NCBI GenBank assembly: GCA_021770065.1
Contig: JAETRR010000008.1
Coordinates: 16,566-80,565 of the forward strand
Source: Lachnoclostridium sp.
GTDB lineage: Bacteria; Bacillota; Clostridia; Lachnospirales; Lachnospiraceae
Reading direction: 5' to 3'
Length of the DNA stretch: 64,000 nucleotides
Positions 27,185 through 35,541 of the stretch are shown one piece after another. The notes beneath the pieces were generated by a model that searched no databases, was not told where the DNA came from, and saw only the letters and a list, made by a program, of their open reading frames with translations. The translations under genes were made by a program, and so were the position numbers. Within the stretch, counting starts at the first letter, position 1. Each line of letters starts with the position of its first letter.

Positions 27185-28270
27185 TTAAAGCTTCTTAACA
27201 GCCTTTAAATATTCTCTTATTACAATATTTCTATCAAATTCTTTTTCTGCTTTTTTCCGTCCGGCCAGCCCCATTTCTTTCTTTTCAGCTCTTGATAATG
27301 CAATAAATTGTTCCACTTTATTTATTAAATCCTCCGTATCCTTCTCTTTAACCAGAAAGCCATTTACTCCATCTTCAACTGCTTCCCTGCATCCCGGACG
27401 GTCTGTTGTTATAACCGGACGGGCTGTTGCCAAAGCCTCCAGAAGAACATTGCTCAGCCCTTCCGGATAATATGTCGGATGCACCACACAATGCGCCTGC
27501 CGGTAAATATCTCTCATATCGCGTACCATTCCGTGATATTTTACAATTCCTTTTTCTGAATACTCCTCTAATGTTTTTTCGTAATCCTGCTCGCAGAAAC
27601 CATAAATGTGGAATTCTGCATCCGGATATTTTCCGCAGACCGCTTCAGCCATTTCCAGGTATTGATCTATCCCTTTTTCTCTCATAATGCGTGCTGCAAA
27701 TACAAATTTTATTACATCCGAATCCGGGTAATCAGCCGCCTGATAACAGTCCAGATTCACACCCGAACCCGGTATCAGCACATGCTTTCCCATGGCAATC
27801 TTATGCTTTTCAAAATACTTCCGGTTTTCGAGATTCTGTAAAAATACCGTTCTGACATTTCTTAAAGACACTTTATAAAAAGCCGCTATGAACTTCTGCA
27901 GTAAAACATTTTTTTCCACCGCACTGCCTAATCCCGTAATGTTCACTATATAAGGTATTTTCTTTGTCCCGGCTATCAAGCCGCCGTACAGGTTGGGCTT
28001 TATCGTATAGGAAAGTATCATATCCGGCTTTATTTCCGATATGATTCTTTTGTATGTATAAAGAAGCTTCAGTTCATTTACAGGATTCATGCTGCGGCGT
28101 TCAAACTCTGTCTGTATAAAACTGCATCCCATATCAATAAAATCCTGAACAAACTGCCCTTGGGGAAGCGAGATAAATACCCTGTATTCTTTTAATAATA
28201 CTTCTATTAATTCCCTGCGGAATTTATATAAGCCTATGTCGCTGTTTGCCAGTATCAATATTTTCTTCAT
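27185..28270 (-). CDS. Glycosyltransferase, family 4 (likely second-sugar transferase)
   Basis: 361 residues, GT-B. Clear donor-domain motifs: FAARIMREKGIDQYLEMAEA, EFHIYGF, and the catalytic PTYYPEGLSNVLLEALAT with E-x7-E, then RPVITTDRPGCREAVEDGVN. It resembles PglA/CapJ-type GT4 enzymes. Being the gene immediately after pglC, it is a good candidate to add the second sugar onto the lipid-linked initiating sugar. The stretch from here downstream in the operon is visibly more AT-rich than the pglC side. Confidence 0.82.
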   Translation of the reverse strand: MKKILILANSDIGLYKFRRELIEVLLKEYRVFISLPQGQFVQDFIDMGCSFIQTEFERRSMNPVNELKLLYTYKRIISEIKPDMILSYTIKPNLYGGLIAGTKKIPYIVNITGLGSAVEKNVLLQKFIAAFYKVSLRNVRTVFLQNLENRKYFEKHKIAMGKHVLIPGSGVNLDCYQAADYPDSDVIKFVFAARIMREKGIDQYLEMAEAVCGKYPDAEFHIYGFCEQDYEKTLEEYSEKGIVKYHGMVRDMRDIYRQAHCVVHPTYYPEGLSNVLLEALATARPVITTDRPGCREAVEDGVNGFLVKEKDTEDLINKVEQFIALSRAEKKEMGLAGRKKAEKEFDRNIVIREYLKAVKKL

Positions 28271-28321
28271 ATTTAATCAAGTTTCTTTCCAATTTTAATG
28301 TGCTGATCGGTATTTTTATTT

Positions 28322-28960
28322 CTATTTACCATTGTTTCCCCGGAAAACTTCCATCGTAGCCACATTTTCACCCTGTATTCCTTCCCGTTTCAGTACCTTA
28401 CCTATCGTCTGGAAAACAATCTTCCAGTCTCCCAAAAAGGTAATTCCATTCACATACTCCACATCCAGCTCAAATTTTTCCTCCCAGGATACTGCATTGC
28501 GTCCATGCACCTGCGCTAATCCCGATAATCCGGGGCGTACCTCATGCCGCCTGTGCTGCTTTGCATTGTATAAAGGAAGATACTGGATCAGCAAAGGCCT
28601 TGGACCAATCACGGCCATGTCTCCCCGCAGGATATTCCACAGCTCCGGAAGCTCGTCCAGCGACGTTGCCCGAAGCCACTTCCCAAATTTTGTTAAACGC
28701 ATTTCGTCCGGCAGCAGCTCTCCCTCTTCATCCCTCTCGTCCGTCATGGTGCGGAATTTGCAGAGTGAAAATATCTTTTCATTCAAGCCCGGCCTCTGCT
28801 GCCTAAAAAGCACCGGACTCCCCAGTTTGATCCGGACACAGGCTGCCACCATCAGAATCACCGGACTTAAAATGAGAATTGCTGCCGCCGCACATAAAAA
28901 GTCCTGGGGCCGCTTTACATATCTTTCATAAAATCCCTGTTTATGTCTCTCTCCTGCCAT
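28322..28960 (-). CDS. pglC: Initiating phosphoglycosyl transferase (PglC-like)
   Basis: 212 residues, a small monotopic phosphoglycosyl transferase. One hydrophobic re-entrant segment (residues 18-42) precedes the RPGLNEKIFSLCKFRTM motif, with the catalytic D-E pair in TSLDELPELWNILRGDM and the VIGPRPLL and RPGLSGLAQVHGRN motifs. The length matches PglC rather than the larger WbaP/WcaJ. It transfers a sugar-1-phosphate to undecaprenyl phosphate, beginning the repeat unit. With pglD and pglE directly upstream, diNAc-bacillosamine is the likely first sugar. It overlaps pglD by 20 bases. Confidence 0.88.
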   Translation of the reverse strand: MAGERHKQGFYERYVKRPQDFLCAAAAILILSPVILMVAACVRIKLGSPVLFRQQRPGLNEKIFSLCKFRTMTDERDEEGELLPDEMRLTKFGKWLRATSLDELPELWNILRGDMAVIGPRPLLIQYLPLYNAKQHRRHEVRPGLSGLAQVHGRNAVSWEEKFELDVEYVNGITFLGDWKIVFQTIGKVLKREGIQGENVATMEVFRGNNGK

Positions 28961-29573
28961 GGATTACTTTTTCCGCCGGAACTCCGACATAAGTTCCTTT
29001 CCTTTCAATGTCTGCAATTACCGCTGCCCCCGCTCCTACCACACATTCCTCACAGATGCTTACATTATTTACAATGCAGCTTCCTACCCCTATCCAGGAT
29101 CTGTCTCCTACTGAAACGGCGCCCGATATATGGCATCCTGGCGCCACATGGACATAATCACCGATTCTGCAGTCGTGATCTACTGTGCTTCCCGTATTTA
29201 CAATAACTCCTTTTCCGAGGACGCTGGCGCTGTTGATTACGGCATTGGCCATGACAACCGTTCCTGCTCCAAGCGTCACCATTTCCCCCAGTACTGCATT
29301 TGGGTGGACAAGCGTGGCAACCGCCGCGTCTCTTTCTATCTTTCTCTGAATTTCACTGCGAATCTTACAATTTCCGATTGCTACAATAAATTCATGGGTA
29401 TCTATCCATTTTCCATATTCCTGTACACTTCCCAGAAGCCGGTACCCGGATACTCTTTTTTCCAAATCATCATCTAAAAAAGAAATCTCTGTGTAAGCTC
29501 CCAGCTTTCCTGCAATATCGGCCACAACCTTCCCATGGCCGCTGGCTCCAATAATCATTAATCTCTTACTCAA
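28941..29573 (-). CDS. pglD: UDP-4-amino-sugar acetyltransferase (PglD-like)
   Basis: 210 residues. The N-terminal Rossmann-like half (LMIIGASGHGKVVADIA) binds the UDP-sugar and the C-terminal half is a left-handed beta-helix of hexapeptide repeats (LGAGTVVMANAVINSASVLG and onwards). The catalytic His region VNTGSTVDHDCRIGDYVHVA matches the PglD/NeuD/VioB group. It N-acetylates the 4-amino sugar made by PglE, giving UDP-diNAc-bacillosamine. It overlaps pglE by eight bases. Confidence 0.88.
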   Translation of the reverse strand: MSKRLMIIGASGHGKVVADIAGKLGAYTEISFLDDDLEKRVSGYRLLGSVQEYGKWIDTHEFIVAIGNCKIRSEIQRKIERDAAVATLVHPNAVLGEMVTLGAGTVVMANAVINSASVLGKGVIVNTGSTVDHDCRIGDYVHVAPGCHISGAVSVGDRSWIGVGSCIVNNVSICEECVVGAGAAVIADIERKGTYVGVPAEKVIHGRRET

Positions 29574-30861
29574 AGCACCCTCTCACAATTTCAATAATTA
29601 CATCCTGCTGCTTCTGCGTCATCTTATTATCCGAAGGCAGGCACAGCCCCCTGCGGAAAATATCAGCTCCCACATCCGGCACTTCCGTTCTCTCAATATA
29701 AGCATTTGTCTTCGCCCGTCCGTTCCCTCCTGCGGTGACAAAGCCATGGCTCCTGTACACCGGCTGCATATGCATAGGCTTCCAGATGGGCCTTCCCTCC
29801 GCATTCAAGTTACCCAGTGCCTCCAGGATCTCATCCGGGCAGGACTTGCCGCTTTCACTCTTATAGAAAAACCGGTTCTCGGATCTCACGCTCTCGCACA
29901 TGGCGTCCCTGTCTATTAGCAGGCAGCTCAGCCAGAAATTCGGCCGGCTGGCAGATGCATCAAAGGGATTCATCTCCACAGGAAGATCTTTAAACCCCTC
30001 CCGGTATCTCTCATAAATCCTCTTCTTCTGTCCAATATGCTCCGAGAGGTATCCAAACTGCCCTCTGACAACCCCTGCAATCACATTGCTCATGCGGTAG
30101 TTATATCCCAGCTCCTCATGCTGGTACCAGGGAGCCGCCTCCCGGCTCTGGGTGCTCCATTTCCGCGCCTTATCCGCGTCCTCCTGGGAATGACACAGCA
30201 GCATTCCCCCGGAAGAACCGGTAATAATCTTATTTCCGTTAAAACTGATAATGCTGTAATCCCCGAACACCCCTGTCTGCCTGCCGCGGTATGTGGCACC
30301 GAGGGATTCCGCCGCATCCTCAATCAGAAGCGCCTTGTGGGCATCGCAGACTGCCCGGATCTCCTCTATCTTCCCGGGTGTCCCGTAAAGATGCGCCATA
30401 ATCACAAGCTTCACATCGGGATATAGCACAAAAGCCTGTTCCAGGGCTTCCGGCGACATGTTCCATGTATCATACTCCGTATCAATGAAAACCGGCTCTC
30501 CGCCTTCATAGACAACCGGATTCACCGTCGCGTCAAAAGTCATATCCGAACAGAATACCCGGCGTCCGTAGAGACTGCCGCCCCTGCCGAGCCCGTCCGG
30601 CGTGGATACGCCGGAGCTGCTGCCGTATAAGCGCTCTGCTGCCAGCTTCACCGCCAGATGAAGGGCCGCCGTGCCGCTGCTTAACGCCACACCGTGTTCA
30701 ATACCGATATATCCGCTGAGCAGCCTCTCCAGCTCATTGATGTTTTCGCCAACTGTGCTCATCCAGTTGGTTTCATAGGCTTCGAGCATATATTTTTTCT
30801 CGTCCCCGTGCATGGTCGGCGATGAAAGCCAGACCTTTTCCGGAAATCTCTCAATTACCAT
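29566..30861 (-). CDS. pglE: UDP-4-keto-sugar aminotransferase (PglE-like)
   Basis: 431 residues, DegT/DnrJ family. It has VWLSSPTMHGDEKKYMLEAY at the start, VALSSGTAALHLAVKL, LIEDAAESLGATYRGRQTG with the PLP-contact Asp, and the Schiff-base lysine in ISFNGNKIITGSSGGML. The GNKIIT signature is typical of PglE and EpsN-type C4 transaminases. It aminates the keto sugar made by PglF. A 30-residue glycine-rich insertion near residue 80 (around GVSTPDGLGRGGSLYG) is longer than in most relatives. It is the first gene after the loaP terminator. Confidence 0.88.
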   Translation of the reverse strand: MVIERFPEKVWLSSPTMHGDEKKYMLEAYETNWMSTVGENINELERLLSGYIGIEHGVALSSGTAALHLAVKLAAERLYGSSSGVSTPDGLGRGGSLYGRRVFCSDMTFDATVNPVVYEGGEPVFIDTEYDTWNMSPEALEQAFVLYPDVKLVIMAHLYGTPGKIEEIRAVCDAHKALLIEDAAESLGATYRGRQTGVFGDYSIISFNGNKIITGSSGGMLLCHSQEDADKARKWSTQSREAAPWYQHEELGYNYRMSNVIAGVVRGQFGYLSEHIGQKKRIYERYREGFKDLPVEMNPFDASASRPNFWLSCLLIDRDAMCESVRSENRFFYKSESGKSCPDEILEALGNLNAEGRPIWKPMHMQPVYRSHGFVTAGGNGRAKTNAYIERTEVPDVGADIFRRGLCLPSDNKMTQKQQDVIIEIVRGCFE

Positions 30862-30891
30862 AGCAATTCCATCCCTCTATTTTTACCCTGT

Positions 30892-30925
30892 ATAAAAGAG
30901 CCTGCTGCAAAAACAACAGACCCTC
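30892..30925 (-). terminator. Hairpin terminator overlapping the loaP stop codon
   Basis: On the minus strand an approximately 11-12 bp stem with several G-U pairs (30925-30914 with 30907-30897, core UCUGUUG/CAGCAGG) closes a UUUUUG loop and is followed by UUUU. It begins within the loaP stop codon and lies 35 bases before pglE. It would end transcription after loaP unless RNA polymerase is modified, which is what LoaP does. Confidence 0.6.
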
Positions 30926-31430
30926 ATTTCTTCTCCACAATCTCCAGCCCCACCTGCGCATTCAGAACTCTCCCGAACATGGGAATCTCCAGATAAGCCT
31001 TCCGCTTATGCCTGTCAATCCTCCGGATCGTCCCTTCCATACCCTTAAGCGGCCCTTTAAGCACAATAACCTGTGTTCCCACAATATACCCTTCTGAGAA
31101 CTTTACAATCCGTTCCCTTCCGGCCAGCACTTCCACAATCTCAATATCCTCTTTCGTCATAGGAGTCCACTTCTCTCCTACCCCGAGGATCTTTGTCAGC
31201 TCCGGAATATGCTTCAGAGACTGATACAGCTCCTCCACTTGATCACTGATGACAAAAATATAGCCTGGAAACAGAATGGCCTGCTCCTGCCGCCATTGTC
31301 CCAGGTACTTTCGTCTGTGCTCATATCTTGGGGAAAAGCACTCCTTCAGATATTTCTGCACCCCGTATTTTTTTATCATTGCCAGGATCTGCTCCTCTTT
31401 TCCTGTTGCAACCTGTATTACATACCACAT
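30924..31430 (-). CDS. loaP: LoaP-type NusG paralogue, operon-specific antiterminator
   Basis: 168 residues. The NGN domain opens WYVIQVATGKEEQILAMI and includes FPGYIFVISD; the C-terminal KOW domain has VGTQVIVLKGPLKGMEGTI. Size and sequence fit LoaP, the NusG specialised paralogue that promotes readthrough of terminators in long biosynthetic operons of Firmicutes and binds an RNA hairpin in the leader. Here about 25 kb of polysaccharide genes follow it, and a hairpin terminator sits at its stop codon. The ribosome site is AAGGAAAG. Confidence 0.88.
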   Translation of the reverse strand: MWYVIQVATGKEEQILAMIKKYGVQKYLKECFSPRYEHRRKYLGQWRQEQAILFPGYIFVISDQVEELYQSLKHIPELTKILGVGEKWTPMTKEDIEIVEVLAGRERIVKFSEGYIVGTQVIVLKGPLKGMEGTIRRIDRHKRKAYLEIPMFGRVLNAQVGLEIVEKK

Positions 31431-31643
31431 AGCGTACTCTTTCCTTATATATGAAGTTCATCAGCTCAGTACCTTTGATATCCGTACCGGCAGTTGTTCA
31501 TAGTAAAAATGAGTATGCTTCGCCACTTCGCACTTTCGTCCGAATTAAATCTTGTACACAGCTATATCCACCCTCTTTCAAAACGCGGCGAAGCGACGAT
31601 TTTGAAATCCGGCTTTTAAATATTCTATAGTTAACTCATATAT

Positions 31644-31674
31644 AAAAAATAATTAGGTTCCTAATTCCGAACCT
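31644..31674 (-). terminator. Alternative hairpins with U-run, possible attenuator
   Basis: On the minus strand AGGTTC/GAACCT (31674-31655) can pair, or instead AATTAG/CTAATT (31666-31651) directly followed by AUUUUUU. The two stems share bases, so only one can form. The second has the form of a weak intrinsic terminator. The stop codon of a 15-codon frame lies inside it. Confidence 0.35.
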
Positions 31675-31700
31675 TCCTTATTTTCATATGCATCAGCCAT
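31653..31700 (-). CDS. Possible 15-residue leader peptide
   Basis: An ATG at 31700 with AGGA five bases upstream opens MADAYENKEGSELGT, ending in TAA within the switchable hairpin region. There is no run of regulatory codons, so classical amino-acid attenuation is unlikely. Translation to the stop would still place a ribosome on the hairpin. It may also be chance or the tail of a lost gene, since the frame extends openly upstream for about 20 codons. Confidence 0.2.
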   Translation of the reverse strand: MADAYENKEGSELGT

Positions 31701-31862
31701 CTTCTTCCTGTCCGAACGAACCTGCCTTGCGCCGGTGTATCCGTTCTCACCAAAAGCCTGGCTCTTTTAACAGATATTGTCACAGGAGAGAAAACCCCTG
31801 TGACATGCTGCTGTCCACAGGCCGGATATCCACCGGTGAACAGCAGCGAATCTTCTTACAAT

Positions 31863-33359
31863 TTAAACCACAACCGTCCCCAGAACCGGAATCTCTCTTC
31901 CGGCAGCCAGCTCCCGTTCCTTCTTAACCAGCTTGGAATAGGACACGCCCTTTCTCTCCAGAAATACCACCGCATCATATCCATCCAGCTCTTCCAATGC
32001 CGCAGCGTCAAATACAATCTGTCTGTAATCCGAGAATGTAACCTCCCTCATATGCTCCTTCAGGCAGTTACAGAACTCTGTAACATCTTCCTTGGCTATT
32101 GTACCAGTAAGCATGATTTTTTTCAAGCCCTCTTTTTGCGCTGCGGCTCCCTTAAGGCTTGCCGCCGCAATCCGCATCTGCTCATCCCTGGAGATATTGG
32201 CATAGGCACCTTCCTCCAGATGATAAAGCCAGGTATCGATAAAACCGAATATCTTTTTCTTCCCTGCCGGAGCTTTTACCTCTCCTAAAAGCTGCATTCC
32301 AAACTCTTCCCGGAATGCTTCCGTGCTCTGAAGTTTCCCGCTCATCAGATAAATAAGAATCAGAAGAAATGCTGCCAGAAACGCTCCCAGCACCAGACCT
32401 ACAATGGCAAACTTCACGCCTGCAGATACCGGATTTGCCAGAACGATCTCCTCCTCGACGGTGATCATCTCCCCCTCTTCATCAAGCACAGTCTGAAGGC
32501 CTTTTTTCAAAGTCTGCAGATTAGTAAGAAGCGTTGTATAAGAAGCCAGTGTATCTGTCTGGTATTTCTGAAGATTATCGCTGGCCTTTTCTGACTGTAC
32601 AGAAGCCAGGAGCTCCACACTGTGCCCGGCTATCTCTTTCTGAAGCTGGCTGCTGTAAGCCTTAACTGCTTTCTCAATCTGACCTAAATATTCCTTGCAC
32701 ACATCCTCACTGGATCCTGCTGCCTGCACCTGAAAAATCACCTGCTCGGGCATGGCCACCTGTACCTCAAGAATGCCGCCTCCCTGCTCTGCCTGGAAAT
32801 TTGTAGTGCTTGTAGACCGGTACTTATCCTTTCCGTCACAGTCGAAAGATAGGAGATACTGCAGCTCCGCCCTGGAAATGCCCGCATCAATGCCGTAAAG
32901 CTGCTCTGCAAGCCTTCCGTCCCTCACGTAAGACTCGTATGCAGAAACCAGGTTCTCTAAAGCATTTGCTCCCTGTTCATCCTCCACATTCAGATAAAAA
33001 CTCACGGTTGCCGTCTGAAGGTGATGGGCATCCAGCTGCATGATTACGGAATCTTTCAGAAAAGCATCCTGCTTTTCCAGTTCCTGTTCACTGTTGGCAA
33101 TAATCTGCTCATAATATGCAACATTTGGATTTTTTACGGGTCCCTCTTCTTTCGGCTCTTCTTCCCCATTCTCCTTCTCAAGAAGGGCCTCCTGCTGCCT
33201 GAGCTGATTGCCCTTTACCGTGGACATATACTTATATCCCCCCGCGGCCACAGCAACAATGAGCATGGATATCACAATCCATCTCCACTTTTTCAGACAG
33301 TAAAACATCAGTTCCACCAGACTGATCTCTTTTTCATAAGTTTCCTGGTACTCATTCAT
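31863..33359 (-). CDS. Wzz/CpsC-type chain-length protein with kinase-like domain lacking a P-loop
   Basis: 498 residues. There is a membrane helix at residues 27-47 (WIVISMLIVAVAAGGYKYM), a long extracytoplasmic coiled-coil-rich part, and a second helix near 325-350 (FAIVGLVLGAFLAAFLLILI). This is the Wzz/PCP-2 arrangement that controls polymer length. The cytoplasmic tail of about 145 residues aligns in position with the BY-kinase domain, but the P-loop position reads KKIMLTGTIAKEDVTEF, without the Walker A Lys-Ser/Thr, and there is no tyrosine cluster. No separate CpsD-like kinase or phosphatase is present in the operon. It is preceded by AAGGGG. Confidence 0.8.
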   Translation of the reverse strand: MNEYQETYEKEISLVELMFYCLKKWRWIVISMLIVAVAAGGYKYMSTVKGNQLRQQEALLEKENGEEEPKEEGPVKNPNVAYYEQIIANSEQELEKQDAFLKDSVIMQLDAHHLQTATVSFYLNVEDEQGANALENLVSAYESYVRDGRLAEQLYGIDAGISRAELQYLLSFDCDGKDKYRSTSTTNFQAEQGGGILEVQVAMPEQVIFQVQAAGSSEDVCKEYLGQIEKAVKAYSSQLQKEIAGHSVELLASVQSEKASDNLQKYQTDTLASYTTLLTNLQTLKKGLQTVLDEEGEMITVEEEIVLANPVSAGVKFAIVGLVLGAFLAAFLLILIYLMSGKLQSTEAFREEFGMQLLGEVKAPAGKKKIFGFIDTWLYHLEEGAYANISRDEQMRIAAASLKGAAAQKEGLKKIMLTGTIAKEDVTEFCNCLKEHMREVTFSDYRQIVFDAAALEELDGYDAVVFLERKGVSYSKLVKKERELAAGREIPVLGTVVV

Positions 33360-33471
33360 TGGATATCTTTTCCCCTTTTCTTTATTTTTATCGATTTATA
33401 TTGTAAAATTATTACTGCTCACATTAATCAGCTCTTCCGCTGTTGTGAAACCAATGCAGGATTGCAGCAGA

Positions 33472-35340
33472 TTAATTGCTTTTTATCACATAAGTAGGCA
33501 CAATTTCCTGAACCTTCCTTCGAATGCCCTCCGAATCTTCATTTGCAATTCTCTGTAATTCCTCCAGCTGCCTTAAAAACCGCTTTTCATCCATCTCGAT
33601 AGGCTTTCCGATATGGATGAGCCTATTTTCCGTCTCTTGAAGCCCTTCCTCACTCATCAGGAGCTCTTCATACAGCTTCTCGCCCGGGCGCAGGCCTGTA
33701 AATTCAATATCTATGTCTTCATATGGCTTAAATCCGGACAAGCGAATCAGATTCTTGGCAAGATCCACGATTTTTACCGGCTCGCCCATATCCAGCACAA
33801 AGATCTCGCCGCCCTTCGCCAGTGCTCCGGCCTGAAGCACAAGGGAAACCGCCTCCGGAATCGTCATAAAATACCGGATAATATCGGGATGGGTTACCGT
33901 TACCGGCCCTCCCTGTTCAATCTGCTTCTTGAAAAGCGGAATCACGCTCCCGTTGCTCCCCAGTACATTGCCGAAACGCACTGCCACAAAATCTGTCTTT
34001 GAACAATTATTCATCGTCTGAATAATCATTTCGCAGATCCGCTTGGAAGCTCCCATTATATTCGTAGGGTTCACGGCCTTATCTGTAGAAATAAGCACAA
34101 ACCTCTTTGTTCCGTATTTATCTGCGGCTTTTGCTGTCTTATAAGTTCCGAACACATTATTTTTGATAGCTTCGTTCGGGCTGTCCTCCATCAGAGGCAC
34201 ATGCTTATGGGCTGCCGCATGGTACACAATATCCGGCCGGTAGGTCTTGAAAATACTGTCCATCCGATGGGTATTCCGCACAGATGCAATCAGAACCGCC
34301 AGATCCAGATCCGGATAATTATGCTTTAACTCCTGCTGGATATCATAAGCATTATTCTCATAGATATCTACAATGATCAGACGCCGGGGAGTGTGCGCCG
34401 CTATCTGTCTGCACAGTTCGCTTCCGATAGAACCGCCTCCGCCTGTGACCAGAACCACCTTGCCGGAAACATACTCCATAATCTTGTCCAACTGTATTTT
34501 AATCGGTTCTCTTCCCAGCAGATCTTCAATCTCCACCTTGCGCAGCTTGGACACGCTCACTTCACCTTTAATCATCTGATAAAGGCCCGGCAGCACCTTC
34601 AGATCACAGCCTGTCTCCTTGCAGATATTCAGAACCTCTTTTACTTCCGGCTGAGGGACGGAAGGCATAGCCACAATAATCTCATCTATTTTCAGTTCAT
34701 AAGCCAGACGGCAGATATCCTCCCGGCCGCCCATTATCTTAATTCCGCGGATATATTTTCCGTGCTTGGCCGCATTGTCGTCAATCACACAGCAGACACA
34801 CTGATCCAGATAGCGGCTGTTCTGCAGTTCCTTGATAATCATGGCCCCGGCCTCGCCGCCGCCGATGATCATTGTCCGCTTTCTGGCATCCTGCCGTTCC
34901 CCCATTCTCCGCTCCTGGAGCATACGGAGAATCCGGTACATAAAACGTACCGTTCCGATTCCCACAATCAGAAGTACGTATTTCATCAGATAATAGCTCA
35001 CAGGCATACGCATTCCCAGGAAAGCCATAAGTACAATCTGTATAAAAATGCTTGCTGAGCAGGCTCCTATCACATTTAAAAGCTCCGTTGTGCTGGCAAA
35101 CCGCCACACGCTCCGGTACAGCTTGAACAGAACAAACAGCAATATAGTAATGATCAGATTCGCAGCCAGATACTTGATCTCAAAATCTACGTACCGCATC
35201 TCCATATTGCTGAAGCGGAAATCATATCGAATATACAAAGCCAGAAACCCGGATATTGTGATTAGTAAGATATCTACAAGCACCAGCAGCGCAATCCGGT
35301 TCCTCGGCGCGTTCTTCTCTACAAAATCTTCCAGATTCAT
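33472..35340 (-). CDS. pglF: Membrane-bound UDP-GlcNAc 4,6-dehydratase (PglF/CapD type)
   Basis: 622 residues from ATG 35340, with GAGGGG five bases upstream; longer in-frame starts have no ribosome site and would extend past the transcription start. Four N-terminal membrane helices (residues 17-130) precede a CoA-binding-like domain (TMIIGGGEAGAMIIKEL) and a C-terminal SDR domain with VVLVTGGGGSIGSELCRQI. The active site ISTDKAVNPTNIMGASKR has Met instead of Tyr, as in PglF and WbpM. It makes UDP-4-keto-6-deoxy-GlcNAc for PglE and PglD. It is the first gene of the polysaccharide operon. Confidence 0.88.
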   Translation of the reverse strand: MNLEDFVEKNAPRNRIALLVLVDILLITISGFLALYIRYDFRFSNMEMRYVDFEIKYLAANLIITILLFVLFKLYRSVWRFASTTELLNVIGACSASIFIQIVLMAFLGMRMPVSYYLMKYVLLIVGIGTVRFMYRILRMLQERRMGERQDARKRTMIIGGGEAGAMIIKELQNSRYLDQCVCCVIDDNAAKHGKYIRGIKIMGGREDICRLAYELKIDEIIVAMPSVPQPEVKEVLNICKETGCDLKVLPGLYQMIKGEVSVSKLRKVEIEDLLGREPIKIQLDKIMEYVSGKVVLVTGGGGSIGSELCRQIAAHTPRRLIIVDIYENNAYDIQQELKHNYPDLDLAVLIASVRNTHRMDSIFKTYRPDIVYHAAAHKHVPLMEDSPNEAIKNNVFGTYKTAKAADKYGTKRFVLISTDKAVNPTNIMGASKRICEMIIQTMNNCSKTDFVAVRFGNVLGSNGSVIPLFKKQIEQGGPVTVTHPDIIRYFMTIPEAVSLVLQAGALAKGGEIFVLDMGEPVKIVDLAKNLIRLSGFKPYEDIDIEFTGLRPGEKLYEELLMSEEGLQETENRLIHIGKPIEMDEKRFLRQLEELQRIANEDSEGIRRKVQEIVPTYVIKSN

Positions 35341-35377
35341 ATACACCCCTCTTTTGCATTTATGCATATTCGAGCCT

Positions 35378-35406
35378 ATTATACACCAGTATTGTCCTCG
35401 TGGCAA
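35378..35406 (-). promoter_or_regulatory. Main promoter of the polysaccharide operon
   Basis: On the minus strand TTGCCA (35406-35401), a 17-bp spacer and TATAAT (35383-35378). It is close to the sigma-A consensus, about 38 bases before the pglF start codon, leaving a leader of some 30 bases. A small dyad TGCATAAATGCA lies just downstream (near 35354-35365) and could be an operator. Confidence 0.8.
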
Positions 35407-35541
35407 ACTTTATTTATGCCTGTTTCAAAAAAGATCCCTAAAAATTTTTATTTCCTTTCAAAAAATGTTACGAAATTCACCTCCTTGATCGTATTCATTT
35501 ATACAATTCAAAAACGAAAAATGTATAAGGAGGGTTTCAGC

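Larger units (their letters stand above)
31431..31862 (-). promoter_or_regulatory. Structured leader between wzz and loaP
   Basis: The 432-base gap carries no sizeable gene but has several hairpins on the transcribed strand. Hairpin A is 31847-31807 (outer GCTGCTGT/ACAGCAGC with inner CCGG pairs). Hairpin B is 31804-31779, a perfect 8-bp GTCACAGG/CCTGTGAC stem two bases after A. Two mutually exclusive stems occupy 31674-31651, and an interrupted repeat TTTCAAAA/TTTTGAAA lies at 31576-31607. One or more may be the LoaP recognition element or an attenuator. No promoter is convincing. Confidence 0.45.
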
